Shown here piece after piece: positions 10,023 to 20,500 of a stretch of 64,000 bases of DNA (position 1 is the first letter of the stretch; each line of letters opens with the position of its first letter). This stretch comes from Porpolomopsis calyptriformis (Eukaryota; Basidiomycota; Agaricomycetes; Agaricales; Hygrophoraceae). The translations under genes and the position numbers were made by a program. Below the pieces are notes generated by a model that saw only the letters and a program-made list of their open reading frames with translations, made no database searches and had not been told where the DNA came from. The DNA is taken from positions 124,001 to 188,000 of the forward strand of contig OX621163.1 in assembly GCA_951640195.1 (NCBI GenBank). The letters run 5' to 3'.

Positions 10023-12702
10023 CTATGGCGGTGGAAGAAAAAGTTCGGTGGATAAACATTTTTCTTCACTGAGCGCCATCCAATGCTCTCCACTGACGAG
10101 TACTTCTGACTCCATAGCTGTCAGGCTGATTCCTGCCCTTTCTAGTATCGCCTTGATCTGTTTCTGGGCCTCGTTGATTTCTCCTTCTTCCTCCTGAAAA
10201 AGGACATCCCACTCGGTCATCGGAAGGTCTGGCCTTTTCTGCTCACCCGGCAAAAGGTACTCATTCGATTTGAGAATCATTCTGGCCAGCGCCAAGAATG
10301 GCCGTCGATATATTTCTGGAAAGCTAGCTTTTAAACAAAAATGAGGGGATATCATTCATTCACGTGCTCACTTCGACTTTTGGCGACATGTGGAAGCACT
10401 AAAACCATGCGAGAAAGCAACCTTGAGACGTGGTGATTTGCATTTGTTGAAAAATGACCATGCATATGGTCGAAGTCCCGCGATTGTTCAGTGAGGTGAA
10501 GCGTCTCATAGGTATAAAAGTGACCTCCCGAACAATAGCTTGGCGTGGGGGTGTATACGGCATGCCAAATGCCAGGAGGCATAATTCTGACACATAGAAT
10601 CAATATATGAGCATGAGTAATCAATTTTTAGAGCGTTAATAATATAAAAACTTACAGAATCTCCCCTGCAGAAAGAAACGTCGTGAAAATCTGAGCATGT
10701 TGATTCAGTTGGTGTAGTTGACTGAAGCAAATATCCTTGTGCAGGCTGCGCAACTTGTTCCGGGAGTTGTGACTTTTTGTGTATCTAGGTCGAATAATGG
10801 CCCAAATTTTTATCCCGGCGTGCGCATAGATCCAGGTACACAAGCCGTTAGCATCCTTGTGGGGGAATGTTACGAAGCCAGCATGCGTCAGCAGGTTCCA
10901 CTGCATCATTTGCCAGGTGCACATCCGAATAACCTGTGGCCCTGGAAGGACTAGTTCTTGTCGAGTATTCGGCATCTTGTGATGCTTCGACTTGTCCTTT
11001 GGAGGGTGCTTCCAAAACTTCGCGAATGATTCATGTTTTGTGAGCTGGAATGCGAGTGCTTCGTCACTTATTCGACTGTTAAGGTTACTTGTTGAAATAA
11101 GCCAATGTACAAGCTCTCAGCACTCTTACCATATAATAGAGGGGGCGGCATTTCTCAGTGAAGGGGCATCCAGGATATTTCCACAGATGTCTACACCCTC
11201 AGATGCCTCGATAAACTCCCCCAGGGAAGAGTGGCTGTGGATGATGCCATCTGACTCCTTCTTGGACCTACCGACTGCACGCAATCTTGCGTCTATACAA
11301 TATTAAACCACAGTAATCGTAGAGATGGATTTTACGTACCATGCCACTGAACTGGCTGGCTTAATGGACCCCTTGCTGCCTCGATCTCCTCCTTACAAAA
11401 CGTCTCCGGACCTTCAAGATGTTGACCCTGTAATATAATGCATCGCTGATTAGCGAGATGGAGTCGCACGGCTTCATCGATGGCATGAAGTGGTTGGGAA
11501 GGTTCTCTTGGTGGGATAACGACATAGTTAGTTTCATCCAAGTCCCAGTTGTTTATCGAATGGGTTGCAGATGAACCATCAGGTGATTTGGCAAGCACCT
11601 CAACTAATTTAGCGTCCTTAACAAAGCTTCAGTTAGCTGATCAAGAACGAGCACAAAATGATGGACGGACTGCATTTTGATGGCCCGGAACGTGAACCCA
11701 TGGAAGTACGGTTTGCGACCCATTGGCCCATTGAATCGAGGATGCGTCCTGGGGAAAGTTCACTCCCCTCAATGAAGTAAAGTAGTCGTGCTTATTCTGG
11801 GTGAGGGGTGCTGATGTTATGCGTTATCTTCTTCTTCATAAGGATGATGCGATGCGAATAACTTCACATACCAGATATCATAGCTGGTTGATGTTTTTTT
11901 CGACTTGTGGGTTCTTCATCATCGGACAAAGATCGTTTTTGGGGAAGACTAGCGGCGCTCACTCCTTGGCCCAGTTCATTGGGATGGTTGATGAATCCGA
12001 TCGCAATAAGATATTGCAGCGAGTCAGATTTCTCTTGAGCGGCATCGCTTGAAGTGCCAGCCGTCGCTGGAGAGTCTGACCAAGTGTCGGTCGCAAGCAT
12101 CTCGTTCCCAAATGACACGACCCTGGATATGTGACTCTTCCAATCTTCAGTGAGCGATTTAATATCAGCTGTTGCACCCAATATTGATAAGATTACTCAC
12201 CATATTGAGTCGGATCGTCATCTTCATAAGGCAGACGGTTCTCGTTTTTGCAACGATCGGCATAGAGTTGGCGACCTGTTTGAGAGTGTCCAAATGAATG
12301 GTAGACTCTGACGGCCCATTGCTTCACCGTCTTCAATCGCAATGATGCTTGAGTGAGCAGTTTACGATCCTCAAACCACAACTCATGCTGCACGGCCAAA
12401 CAGAGGTTCTGGAGGTACTGTTTGATTCGTCCTGCATGTCGTACCTGGTTCTCTGCTTCAAGGCAGCTGTGGCGATGACTCAGGTCAAGGAAAGCAAGGA
12501 TAGAGCGGTAATGGATGTGTATTTCGCGAGATCGCAGTGAGTTGTTGTGGTAGAAAAAGAGCTTGAATGTTGTTTGGGTTGATAATTCTGAGAAGCGCCA
12601 GAAATTGGACGGTTTATTCAAGAGGGTGGATGTCTTGGCTGGCCATAAAGCCTCATCATCAAATAGCTCTCCTTCTTTGTTGGCTATCGGTTGGGTGGCC
12701 AT
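10023..12702 (-). CDS. JmjC-domain oxygenase with N-terminal WAVR domain
   Basis: JmjC proteins are Fe(II)/2-oxoglutarate oxygenases, many of them histone demethylases. Exon 1 (12702-12201) holds the WAVR domain (W-A-V-R-V-Y-H-S-F-G-H-S ... D-P-T-Q-Y). A GTGAGT intron of about 56 bp, ending at CTGAAG, joins it to DWKSHISRVVSFG. Further exons lie at about 11790-11660, 11616-11335 and 11290-11150. The JmjC core is near 11080-10520: F-P-H-K-D (HxD metal pair), G-I-K-I-W, then L-P-P-G-I-W-H-A-V-Y-T-P (distal His) and G-G-H-F. All three metal ligands are present. The KDM2/PHF8-like P-P-G-I-W-H pattern suggests a demethylase (inference). The last exon (10355-10023) is acidic. It converges with the WAVR gene, which ends at 9689. 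Confidence 0.7.
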
Positions 12703-13329
12703 GATAATGAACGTATGTGTGGGGGTCACGTGGGTATTTATTCGATTAAAGAGTTTGAAAGCTACAAAGACGATATGATTCTATCCAGGACTTGGATTAG
12801 ATCATGTGCTATAAATGAATGCCATATTCTCAAGTTTGAGGGTGACAAAGAAGCCCTGACGTTTTCTTTGCCATTTGATTCATTCCACTACTCCTTCATC
12901 TGGTTGAAGGAGTTATAAATATTACGGTGAAAACCATCATCCTCATTATAATTTATTGAAGTGAAGGATACAGATTGTGGAGGTGTGAGGTATACCGCTA
13001 AGGAAAGGTGGTTACAATGATCTGTAAGTCCCATGGTAACTTGCAGCTGCTGTTCGCATGTAAAAAAACAAAAAACATCAAGAAACTTTCATTATCATCT
13101 TCGTCTTCATCTTCGTCTTCATCTTCCTTTCGAATCGTGGAGGAATGGTAACACTGTTATCGGAGAATTGAGGCTGCCCCCCCTCTATCTCAGCTTGGAT
13201 CTTGGATCAGTATCAGCTTGGTAAATTCATCTGAATGAAATGCACCATGGGATCCCACTGGCTGATCATTATCAGCTGAAAGATTCATTGCTAGCTGTGA
13301 AATACTAAATGATCACAATGAGTGAATGT

Positions 13330-14274
13330 GAACCATGTGTGTCTTACAGACCTACCCAAGATCAGCCTCATGGGTAGGTGATGATGTATTTACACCGTAT
13401 CCATGGGAATCTGGGTTGATATTCTTCTCCTGAACATCGTTAGCCCACTGTTGGGCTGTATTTTCATTGATGCCAGTAGCAAAGAGAAGCATATAGCATT
13501 AGAGCATCCCTAAGCCAAGATGTTGATTTCATTTACTCTCACCGTTAACTCCAAGGAACAAAGCAAGCGCACAGGTCACAGAGTGCCCTCTGTCAAACCG
13601 GGGAGGTTTCGTGTGTGATTCTAGCTGCTGGAGACATAGCTGGAACCCCCTGCTTAGCCAGTTTGTATGGGTTTCGAATAAAGTATGCCATTCTATGTAG
13701 TTTGAATTGGAAAGCATGATGAGATAAGGGAAGCTTGTGTATGCAGAAGCTGCCTCTTACGGTATAAGGTTGGGTCTTCATGGGTGTATGGAGTCCACCC
13801 ATTTGCCTTGCATTTCTGAAGGTACTCCCGTCTGCCGAAGAAAGAGTGGCCAAAAAAGTGATTCATTCTAACTGCCCACGGTATTGTCGTTTTAGGTTGG
13901 AAGCTAGAGCCAAAGCTGCCATGGTTTTGTGATAACTCAACCCAGAGATCAGACCTGAGCCTTTCCAGGTAACGTGTGATACGATTTGCACTGGGATGAG
14001 GGTTAGCAACATTCGCCCAGTATTCAAGGTCAAGAAGAGCGATCTGAAGTGTGGTCGATAGAGGGAGAGTGTAGTGTCGATGTTTGTTTCTGCTTTTGCA
14101 AAAAGCATGTAAAATGATCTGCTTTTGCTGGTTCAATTTGAGGGTCAAGTCAGGTTGTGTGAAAGGGTGGCTGATTTCCTCAAAGAGCCAGATGGTGTCG
14201 CTTGGTGGAACAGGAGAGCGATCGTTCGACCACCGATTATTATCCGCATCCAAGCATCGAGAAGAACACATCAT
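13330..14274 (-). CDS. Third WAVR-domain gene, later exons uncertain
   Basis: Exon 1 runs from the ATG at 14274 to 13761, where the donor GTAAGAGG follows D-P-T-L-Y. It contains W-A-V-R-M-N-H-F-F-G-H-S, C-K-A-N-G-W-T-P-Y and E-D-P-T-L-Y, so it is homologous to the JmjC N-terminus and to 8255-8768. Earlier residues share the L-D-L-E-Y-W-A pattern. Coding-like pieces follow at about 13690-13500 and 13480-13360, but I cannot join them with confidence and see no JmjC core. It may be a truncated paralogue of the JmjC gene. It lies outside the duplicated block as far as the window shows. Confidence 0.5.
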
Positions 14275-14808
14275 TTGGTTCCAAGGGTAGTTACATTTGG
14301 GGGTGGGTGGATAACTGCATGAAAACAAGATAATCAGCATAAAATTTATCTAGATGTGGTGAAAAAATAAGCATTCATTCAATCGCATGCGTATAGCCAT
14401 TGTGGTGCTGGAAGTAGTTTCGTGTGTGAGTCACAGCTCTTGATCACTACTTAGGCTCCTCACACATCACTTCATAGCACATCACTTCATAAGTACATAA
14501 CAGCTAGTTGATATTCACGCATACACAGACAAGATAGCTGGGAGTTAATCAATACAGTATCAAAGCAACTTGATATGTTATGCGTGACATCACATTTGCA
14601 TACCAAAATGGGATGGGAGTGGCGCATGTGAACTTGCTAATTTACACCTGCACACAGCTCAACATGTCTACACAGGTTTAGCACAAATCGTATGTAGTAG
14701 ACTTATATAGTAACTAGCTTGGAATGCAGCAATACAAGTTGATTAATATTTGTGGAAAGTTTGATGCGACATGCATGCAGCGTAATAGATGCTAATTCAG
14801 TAATTTTA
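14275..14808. other. Intergenic stretch
   Basis: No gene seen. There is a short direct repeat of CACATCACTTCATA at about 14463-14490. The rest is AT-rich. Confidence 0.5.
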
Positions 14809-15959
14809 TCAAGACCATAACCTCCATGATGGTCTGTAGTTAAGCTTTCTGTCTCCATAGAGAACCTGAACCTGAGTGTGGTTGCTTTCGAGCATTTCAC
14901 CTGATGCAATCATCTCCTCCATCCTTTTCAATGCCAACCGTGCAAACTCTTCACAGTCCATGTCTATCCAAGCGTCGAATATACCAGCCCACGTAGCTGT
15001 GTTTGTAAAGGTATTATTGAGATATATAACTTGAGGCGATGCTTGTAAACTGGATTTGGGGGAATTTTTTGCTAAGATTCTAGCGGACTGCTTGATAAAG
15101 TCAGTAGTACCCTTCACTTTCAAGCTAGTGCCAACCACAAGGAGAAGATCTAGTTGGCGACTGGGGGTGGTAGTTAACCCAAGATCATTTTGCTGCACGT
15201 TTGCTATTTCTTCTCCTCGAGGATGTGGTTCTCCGTAAAGAATGATATTGGGTCGGAGTCGAGGCACAGTCGTTCTGCGTTTGCCCTGCTCTACCCTCTT
15301 TTCCATATTGATTTGACATTCAGTGCATTCTGGTAGTTGGCCCTCTTTCAAAGAGGGGTAGTATGGTTCGAGGATAAAAATGGAGGAGCAGCCAGGGCAT
15401 CGTAGTTCCTCTAGGGATCCATGCAATGGAATGCATCGGGCTGGTCCATCACTGGGGTGAATTTCTGAGGACATATGTAACCCAGCCTTGAGCTCCAAAC
15501 CATCGATATTTTGAGTGTAAACACGGAGTAACACTCCTTGGAGGTCTAGAGCACGAAGGAAATGGTGGAAGGCAGTGGGTTGTGCGATCGCCGCTTTCTC
15601 AGCAAGGGTGGCAATGAGCTGACAATGCAGTGATTGTTGCTTTTGGGTCTAGAACATTAACTTGGTCAACTAATCCTCACTTGAACATATATTTCTCACT
15701 ACGAGGGATGAGCTAGTAAGCAGATCAGTCAGGTTGACTCCGGTAAATCCAGATAGTGCGTTGCCAGTATATAAGCCGTCTGGTCCTCTAAAACATGGAA
15801 TACCTGCAGCCACGGATATTCCTGCTCCTAGAGAGTAGGTAAGTATTTGAATGAAACATGATGATGGGTCGATTTACCACAGAGCACGACGATTCTCTTT
15901 GCTTTCAGTATTCCATCCATTAGATCTGTTGCACTTTGTTTTATAGTGGAGGGGAACAT
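14809..15959 (-). CDS. Sirtuin (SIR2-family NAD-dependent deacylase), Hst3/4-like
   Basis: Three exons (15959-15878, 15827-15703, 15648-14809) join in frame to 348 residues. Motifs in order: G-A-G-I-S-V-A-A-G-I-P-C-F-R-G-P-D-G-L-Y (NAD site), T-Q-N-I-D, catalytic H-G in LHGSLEELRC, zinc pairs C-P-G-C and C-T-E-C, L-Y-G-E, and V-V-G-T-S-L. The G-I-S-V-A-A-G-I-P form is typical of the Hst3/Hst4 branch, which acts on histone H3 (inference). The family's conserved GIPDFR Asp is Cys here (codon at 15793-15795), which may weaken NAD binding or catalysis. It lies 72 bp downstream of the BAH-PHD gene on the same strand, so the two may share regulation. Confidence 0.85.
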
Positions 15960-16031
15960 AATAGCTGAGTTTTTAGCAGTAACACGGTGAAGGATAGTAG
16001 GTATTAGATAAGCTAGAAGAATGGTAAGGTA

Positions 16032-17397
16032 TCAAATAAGCAAATCTGAGCTACACCGAGGGCAAGTATAGTATGTTTGGTCTGTAACAACTAATGGCTC
16101 ATAAGAGTCTGTGTTATCTATGCCGAATTCTGCCTCAAGCCAGTTTTCCCAGTCAGTGTCTATCATATTTAACCGAGACTCCTCAATGAGGTGAGCAGCT
16201 ATCCATCCAGAGGCTTGGACGACACTGCGTTCCTGTGAAGAAAGCAACTTTCTAGCCTTGTTCACGATCCTAATATTTCCGGCTGTAAAATAAGTGAGAC
16301 CTCCCCTAGCTGTGGGTTGGAAAGCAACTTGAAGTATAATTTTTGGGGTGTCGGCAAACTTCTCTATAGCATAGAGATTGTTAAGATACTGCTGCTGGGT
16401 AATGTTGGCAGGGGTTCCTAGGCAAGTAAGATGGGACCATCTTTTGCAGGACCAGCAGTAGCATTGTTCCTCTGTATCGGGGGACCAAAGTGAATAACAG
16501 TGAGTTGCGCCACATATTTCTGGCTCGCCCTACCACCCAATAGATTACTACAGGGTATATGTTTAGTTCAATGAATGCACCTTCAATGCCTGCCTATGCC
16601 CATCCCAGAAGTATCTAATAGAAATTTTAGTATAATAGATGGGTTGGTATTATCGTCAAGCTTACCGCATGTAATACGCGGTTACTGGAGGTTGATCTTC
16701 AATCTGATTTTTAATAATAACAATGTCGATTGTATCTACAGTTTAATTTTCAGTTCAGTTCAGTTCATTCTTTTATATCTGCTTCTCGATATAATAACCC
16801 TCACCTTCCAAGGCTTGCGCATCAATGATATCTGTAGAATCAGAGCCACACAGCTCTTGCTTTCCAAATGTGTTTATATACCTGTCAAGAGTAAGAAGAA
16901 CATAGAGTGACAGGAGAAGGAGTAGGTTTTGAGATGCAACCTTTTAGTATCAGCCTTAACATCACTTCTCTCCAACAACTGCTTGGCTGTATACATCCAT
17001 GAAACCTTAGCAAGATACTTGTTCTAAAGCACATTGTCAACATTGGGTAGGGTAGCTTGAGCAGGTGTATCACCTTAGTAGTTTTTCTTATTTGTAGGAT
17101 CAAACCTTTCCAGTAGTCGTCCATTATAATATTATTTTCTTCCTTTGCATGGAGGCCAAGGTGACGGATGAGGCAGCTGTGTTTGAGGGAAATAATCAAA
17201 TGACTACTATTCAAGCATTATCGATAAACACTTACAAGTCATTCTTAACGAATTTGCAAGGAGAGCCTATAAAGTTTTGATTCGGAACAAATAGAACAAG
17301 GCATAGGTGATATCTCACCATCATTTGGATTAGGAACCTCGAGGTATTCTACGACTTTTGCAGATTTCCATTGTTTTTCCTCGGTTGTAGGTGCCAT
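16032..17397 (-). CDS. BAH-PHD chromatin reader
   Basis: Exon 1 starts at the ATG at 17397 (MAPTTEEKQW) and ends at a GTGAGA donor near 17318. The next exons read S-P-C-K-F-V-K-N-D-F and D-D-Y-W-K-G-L-I-L-Q-I-R. Then come A-K-V-S-W-M-Y and F-G-K-Q-E-L-C-G-S-D-S-T-D-I-I-D, the end pattern of a BAH domain. A PHD-like finger follows: C-G-A-T-H-C, C-Y-C-W-S-C-K-R-W-S-H-L-T-C. About 100 residues later comes Y-Y-T-C-P-R-C near the stop at 16032, which would be the last zinc pair after a long insert. BAH and PHD domains read nucleosomes and histone tails. The gene diverges from the large gene at 17527 and precedes the sirtuin. Exon borders in the middle are not firm. Confidence 0.6.
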
Positions 17398-17526
17398 AAT
17401 AATAAATCTACGGACCAATGTTGATTATTCGTATTATATTCCCACAGCTATATATATGTCACGTGAATGTAGATACACTTTGTCTCGACTATTGCACAAA
17501 CATAGCTCTCGATCTTAACCTCCAAT
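17398..17526. promoter_or_regulatory. Bidirectional promoter region (129 bp)
   Basis: Only 129 bp separate the start of the BAH-PHD gene (minus) from the start of the large gene (plus). It contains TATATATATG (about 17450) and CACGTG (about 17460). Shared control is likely from the spacing alone. Confidence 0.45.
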
Positions 17527-20500
17527 ATGGCAAACCAGGCAAATGAAGGTGCAGATTATGACAGTGATATAGATAGGATCATAGCTATGTCCTCACTAGC
17601 CAAGGTAAGCCTATCCCTAGTAGTTATGTATCTAATTCGATTCACACAATTAAATCATTACGAGGCTAATAAAACCATAATAAACCAGGAAGGGGATTCG
17701 ACTTCTAGTGGTTCAGATGATAGTGATATACGTAATATCCTGAATATGCCTTGTGCAGAGAAGATGCCAATGCCAATACCGATGCTAGGAGAAAAACATA
17801 TGCCTTCCAAAAAACATATATTAATCAACAAAAAGCCAGTATACTCAGTAAGTGTATATCTGTTTTCAAGGTTAAAGTGCTCACATTATTACAGACAACG
17901 TTAATTAGCCTAAATCATCTTAACATCCAGAATTCGGATCAGCAATATATATCGATACCTCCATTGGCTCCCTTAGGTCCCCAGCCAGGTCCTTCAAGGG
18001 TCCAAAACGCAATAAGTAGAAAGGATAATGACGCTGTATGTCTCAATTAACCTATGACAATAATAACTTACATTTATTTATTTTCCAGGTGGCGAAAGCA
18101 TGGTATGTATTTTAAGAGAAATCATAAGATACTTGCGTATTAATACTGGTTAGGTTTAGTGATTATAGCTCTCCTTCAGAGCCTTCGGTGGATATTAGAA
18201 GGAACAACTCGCGATTTGAAACCAGACACCGGTGAATAAATCTATCATTCGAAATGTTAGGTTAAATACTAAACTTTTAGAAGCTCAACAAGCCGATCAT
18301 CATCGCCAGCTAGCAATAACGGATCAGATTTCATTGGATCCAGTGAAAGTGACAGTGCTCATTCTCATTTACTAGCAAAAAATGCCATTCAATTGAATCT
18401 ACCACGATCTGAGCAAGAGCTTTTTATAGGTATGTTCTTATATTATTGGTAGTGATTAGACTCATTAAGGATATTAGACACGAAGCTAGCAGATCCAAGG
18501 ATATGGGCTTCAGCTTGTCAATCATTGGGATCTGCTAAGCCTGGAAACCACCTGGATCACGCGGTCATAGAAATTTACCTTTTGAAATCATGGTATATGT
18601 CCATTCAACCCCAGATGCCATCTCAGAGATATTCCTACTATCTAGACTCGGAAACGGTGAGCAGGGTAATAAGAGAAGAAGAAGACATCCTGTCTACCGA
18701 AATCCATAAAACTCTCCTTCTTCCACCTCACGTTGCTATCCCGAAAAAGCCTGTGTTATTTTTCCCTCCACTATCATGGCAATCTTCTGCAACCCAAAGG
18801 CTAGCTTTATTTGATTACCAGCAGGAGAAGGTTCTTGTTTTTAGCCATGGAGCTCCACTCGAAACCAATATGTACTCAGATTGGACGGAGTGGAATGGCA
18901 ACTACTATTGGAGGGCTATTGCTAATGTGTTTGGGTGGATCCTGGGTAGTGAGTTGGATGAGCGAGGTCCCCAAGTAATCGAACCGAATTGGAATACGGT
19001 GAAAATCTCGTTTCTATACAGAAGAAGCATATTCATATACATATTTCAACAGAGTGAGGCCGACACTGGTTCCTGGATGGCATCGCTTTGCCAAGAAATC
19101 TTTGATAATGGTTGGATGTATTCCACAGACATTAACCAACACCCACTTGCACCCAAATTGCAATGTGTTCATGCGATGCGAGAGAGAATATTTCTCACTG
19201 CGCTTCAAACTGTACAAAAATCATATGACTTCTGGAACAAGACTCAGACCCTGCTTCGGTATTCCATGGAACCCAATTCTGAGGTTGTGAATGATATGAA
19301 GGCTGGGCTTTTAAAATTCAAGCGTTTCGAGGTAATAGCACTTGCGCTTGCAACTGCTCGTATGAAGTGTGAGTATTATCTCATTCCGATTACCTGTGAT
19401 AATCAATCTAAAGAGGCTACCTATATTAATCAACTAGGCCATCTTCTGGATAGTCACGACAAGGATGGCAATGCCAGCAATGACGACAACAATCACAATG
19501 ATGATGACAATGACAATGACAATGATGACAACGATGATGATTCCATTGTAATCAACCTACCACCTCAGCCTTCCAGAAGGTCTCTACCTGAAATCCAACT
19601 TCCAGAGGTTGAGCTAAATGGGAATGGGGGTGAAGAAGCATTAGCAACAAGCGTTGATGAGCGGCCTTTTGATGACTACGAATCAGCTATGTTGGTTTGC
19701 TCTGAGGATCAAGCTGATATCATTCCAAACACGTGGACCTTTGACACCAATGGAATGCTTGTATTGGGCAAGCACTGGAGTATCTGGAGGGATAGAGGCT
19801 ATAGGTTGCAGGCCGATTTTTTCTCTATGTTCAATAACCAGGAACCGGTTCTCCTCAATGACCACCTTCTTCCACACTGGGATTCAAGTGATCAAGCAAG
19901 TGGATGTTTACCATCATCTCCAGTTGCATACCCATCCTCGTTATCTTCTCATTCTTCTGAGGTGCTGAATTCCCTACCAGCTATGGACAACCCAGATGTG
20001 ACTGTGATGGGTGCTCAGGATATGTTGGATGAGGCGGGAGGGGTGGAAGGGACATCAGAGAGCCAGGGTGTGTTTGTAAAAGGTAAAGCACGCAACAACA
20101 AATTCATCTACTTCGACTTGGAGAAGGATAGAGTAAACCTGGACGATGAAGAAGTGTCAGTGTCGGTGGATATCGACAGCGTCATATGGGTCACGCATAA
20201 ACCACAGTTCATTGGTCCAATCAATATTCACCTTCTTCCACTGTTAGACGACAAACCTCCATTCTCTATCAACAATCATGTCTATGTCCAGGTTCTACAA
20301 CCACCTACCACTCGAAATCCTAGGCAGAGGTCTAAAAGGTATCCACTTAGTGCCTTGCCACATACCCATTTCGGGCAGATGGGTCAAGGATCAGGCCAAT
20401 TTAACACCTACGTCTTCTTCCCTCGTATGATTAGGAAAGACCCAGGAACGCATAGAATGACTACTCTGATGCCAAGGGAGGTACAGGAGTTGTGGTTCTC

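Larger units (their letters stand above)
1..11986. repeat. Direct duplication, copy A (at least 12 kb)
   Basis: This block is repeated in the same orientation at 52017-64000. The offset is 52,016 bp up to about 9,897 and 52,014 bp beyond it, because a T run is two bases shorter in the second copy. I found 38 substitutions by eye, all transitions, giving roughly 99.7% identity. The left end lies before the window, since base 1 already falls inside exon 1 of the Ulp1 gene. Gene content and order are the same in both copies. It could be a segmental duplication, part of a 52-kb tandem unit, two copies of a large element, or an assembly effect such as joined haplotypes. Confidence 0.97.

Noticed and set aside
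1..11986. The 12-kb direct repeats as LTRs
   Set aside because: Far too long, with several multi-exon host-type genes and no reverse transcriptase between them that fits one element.
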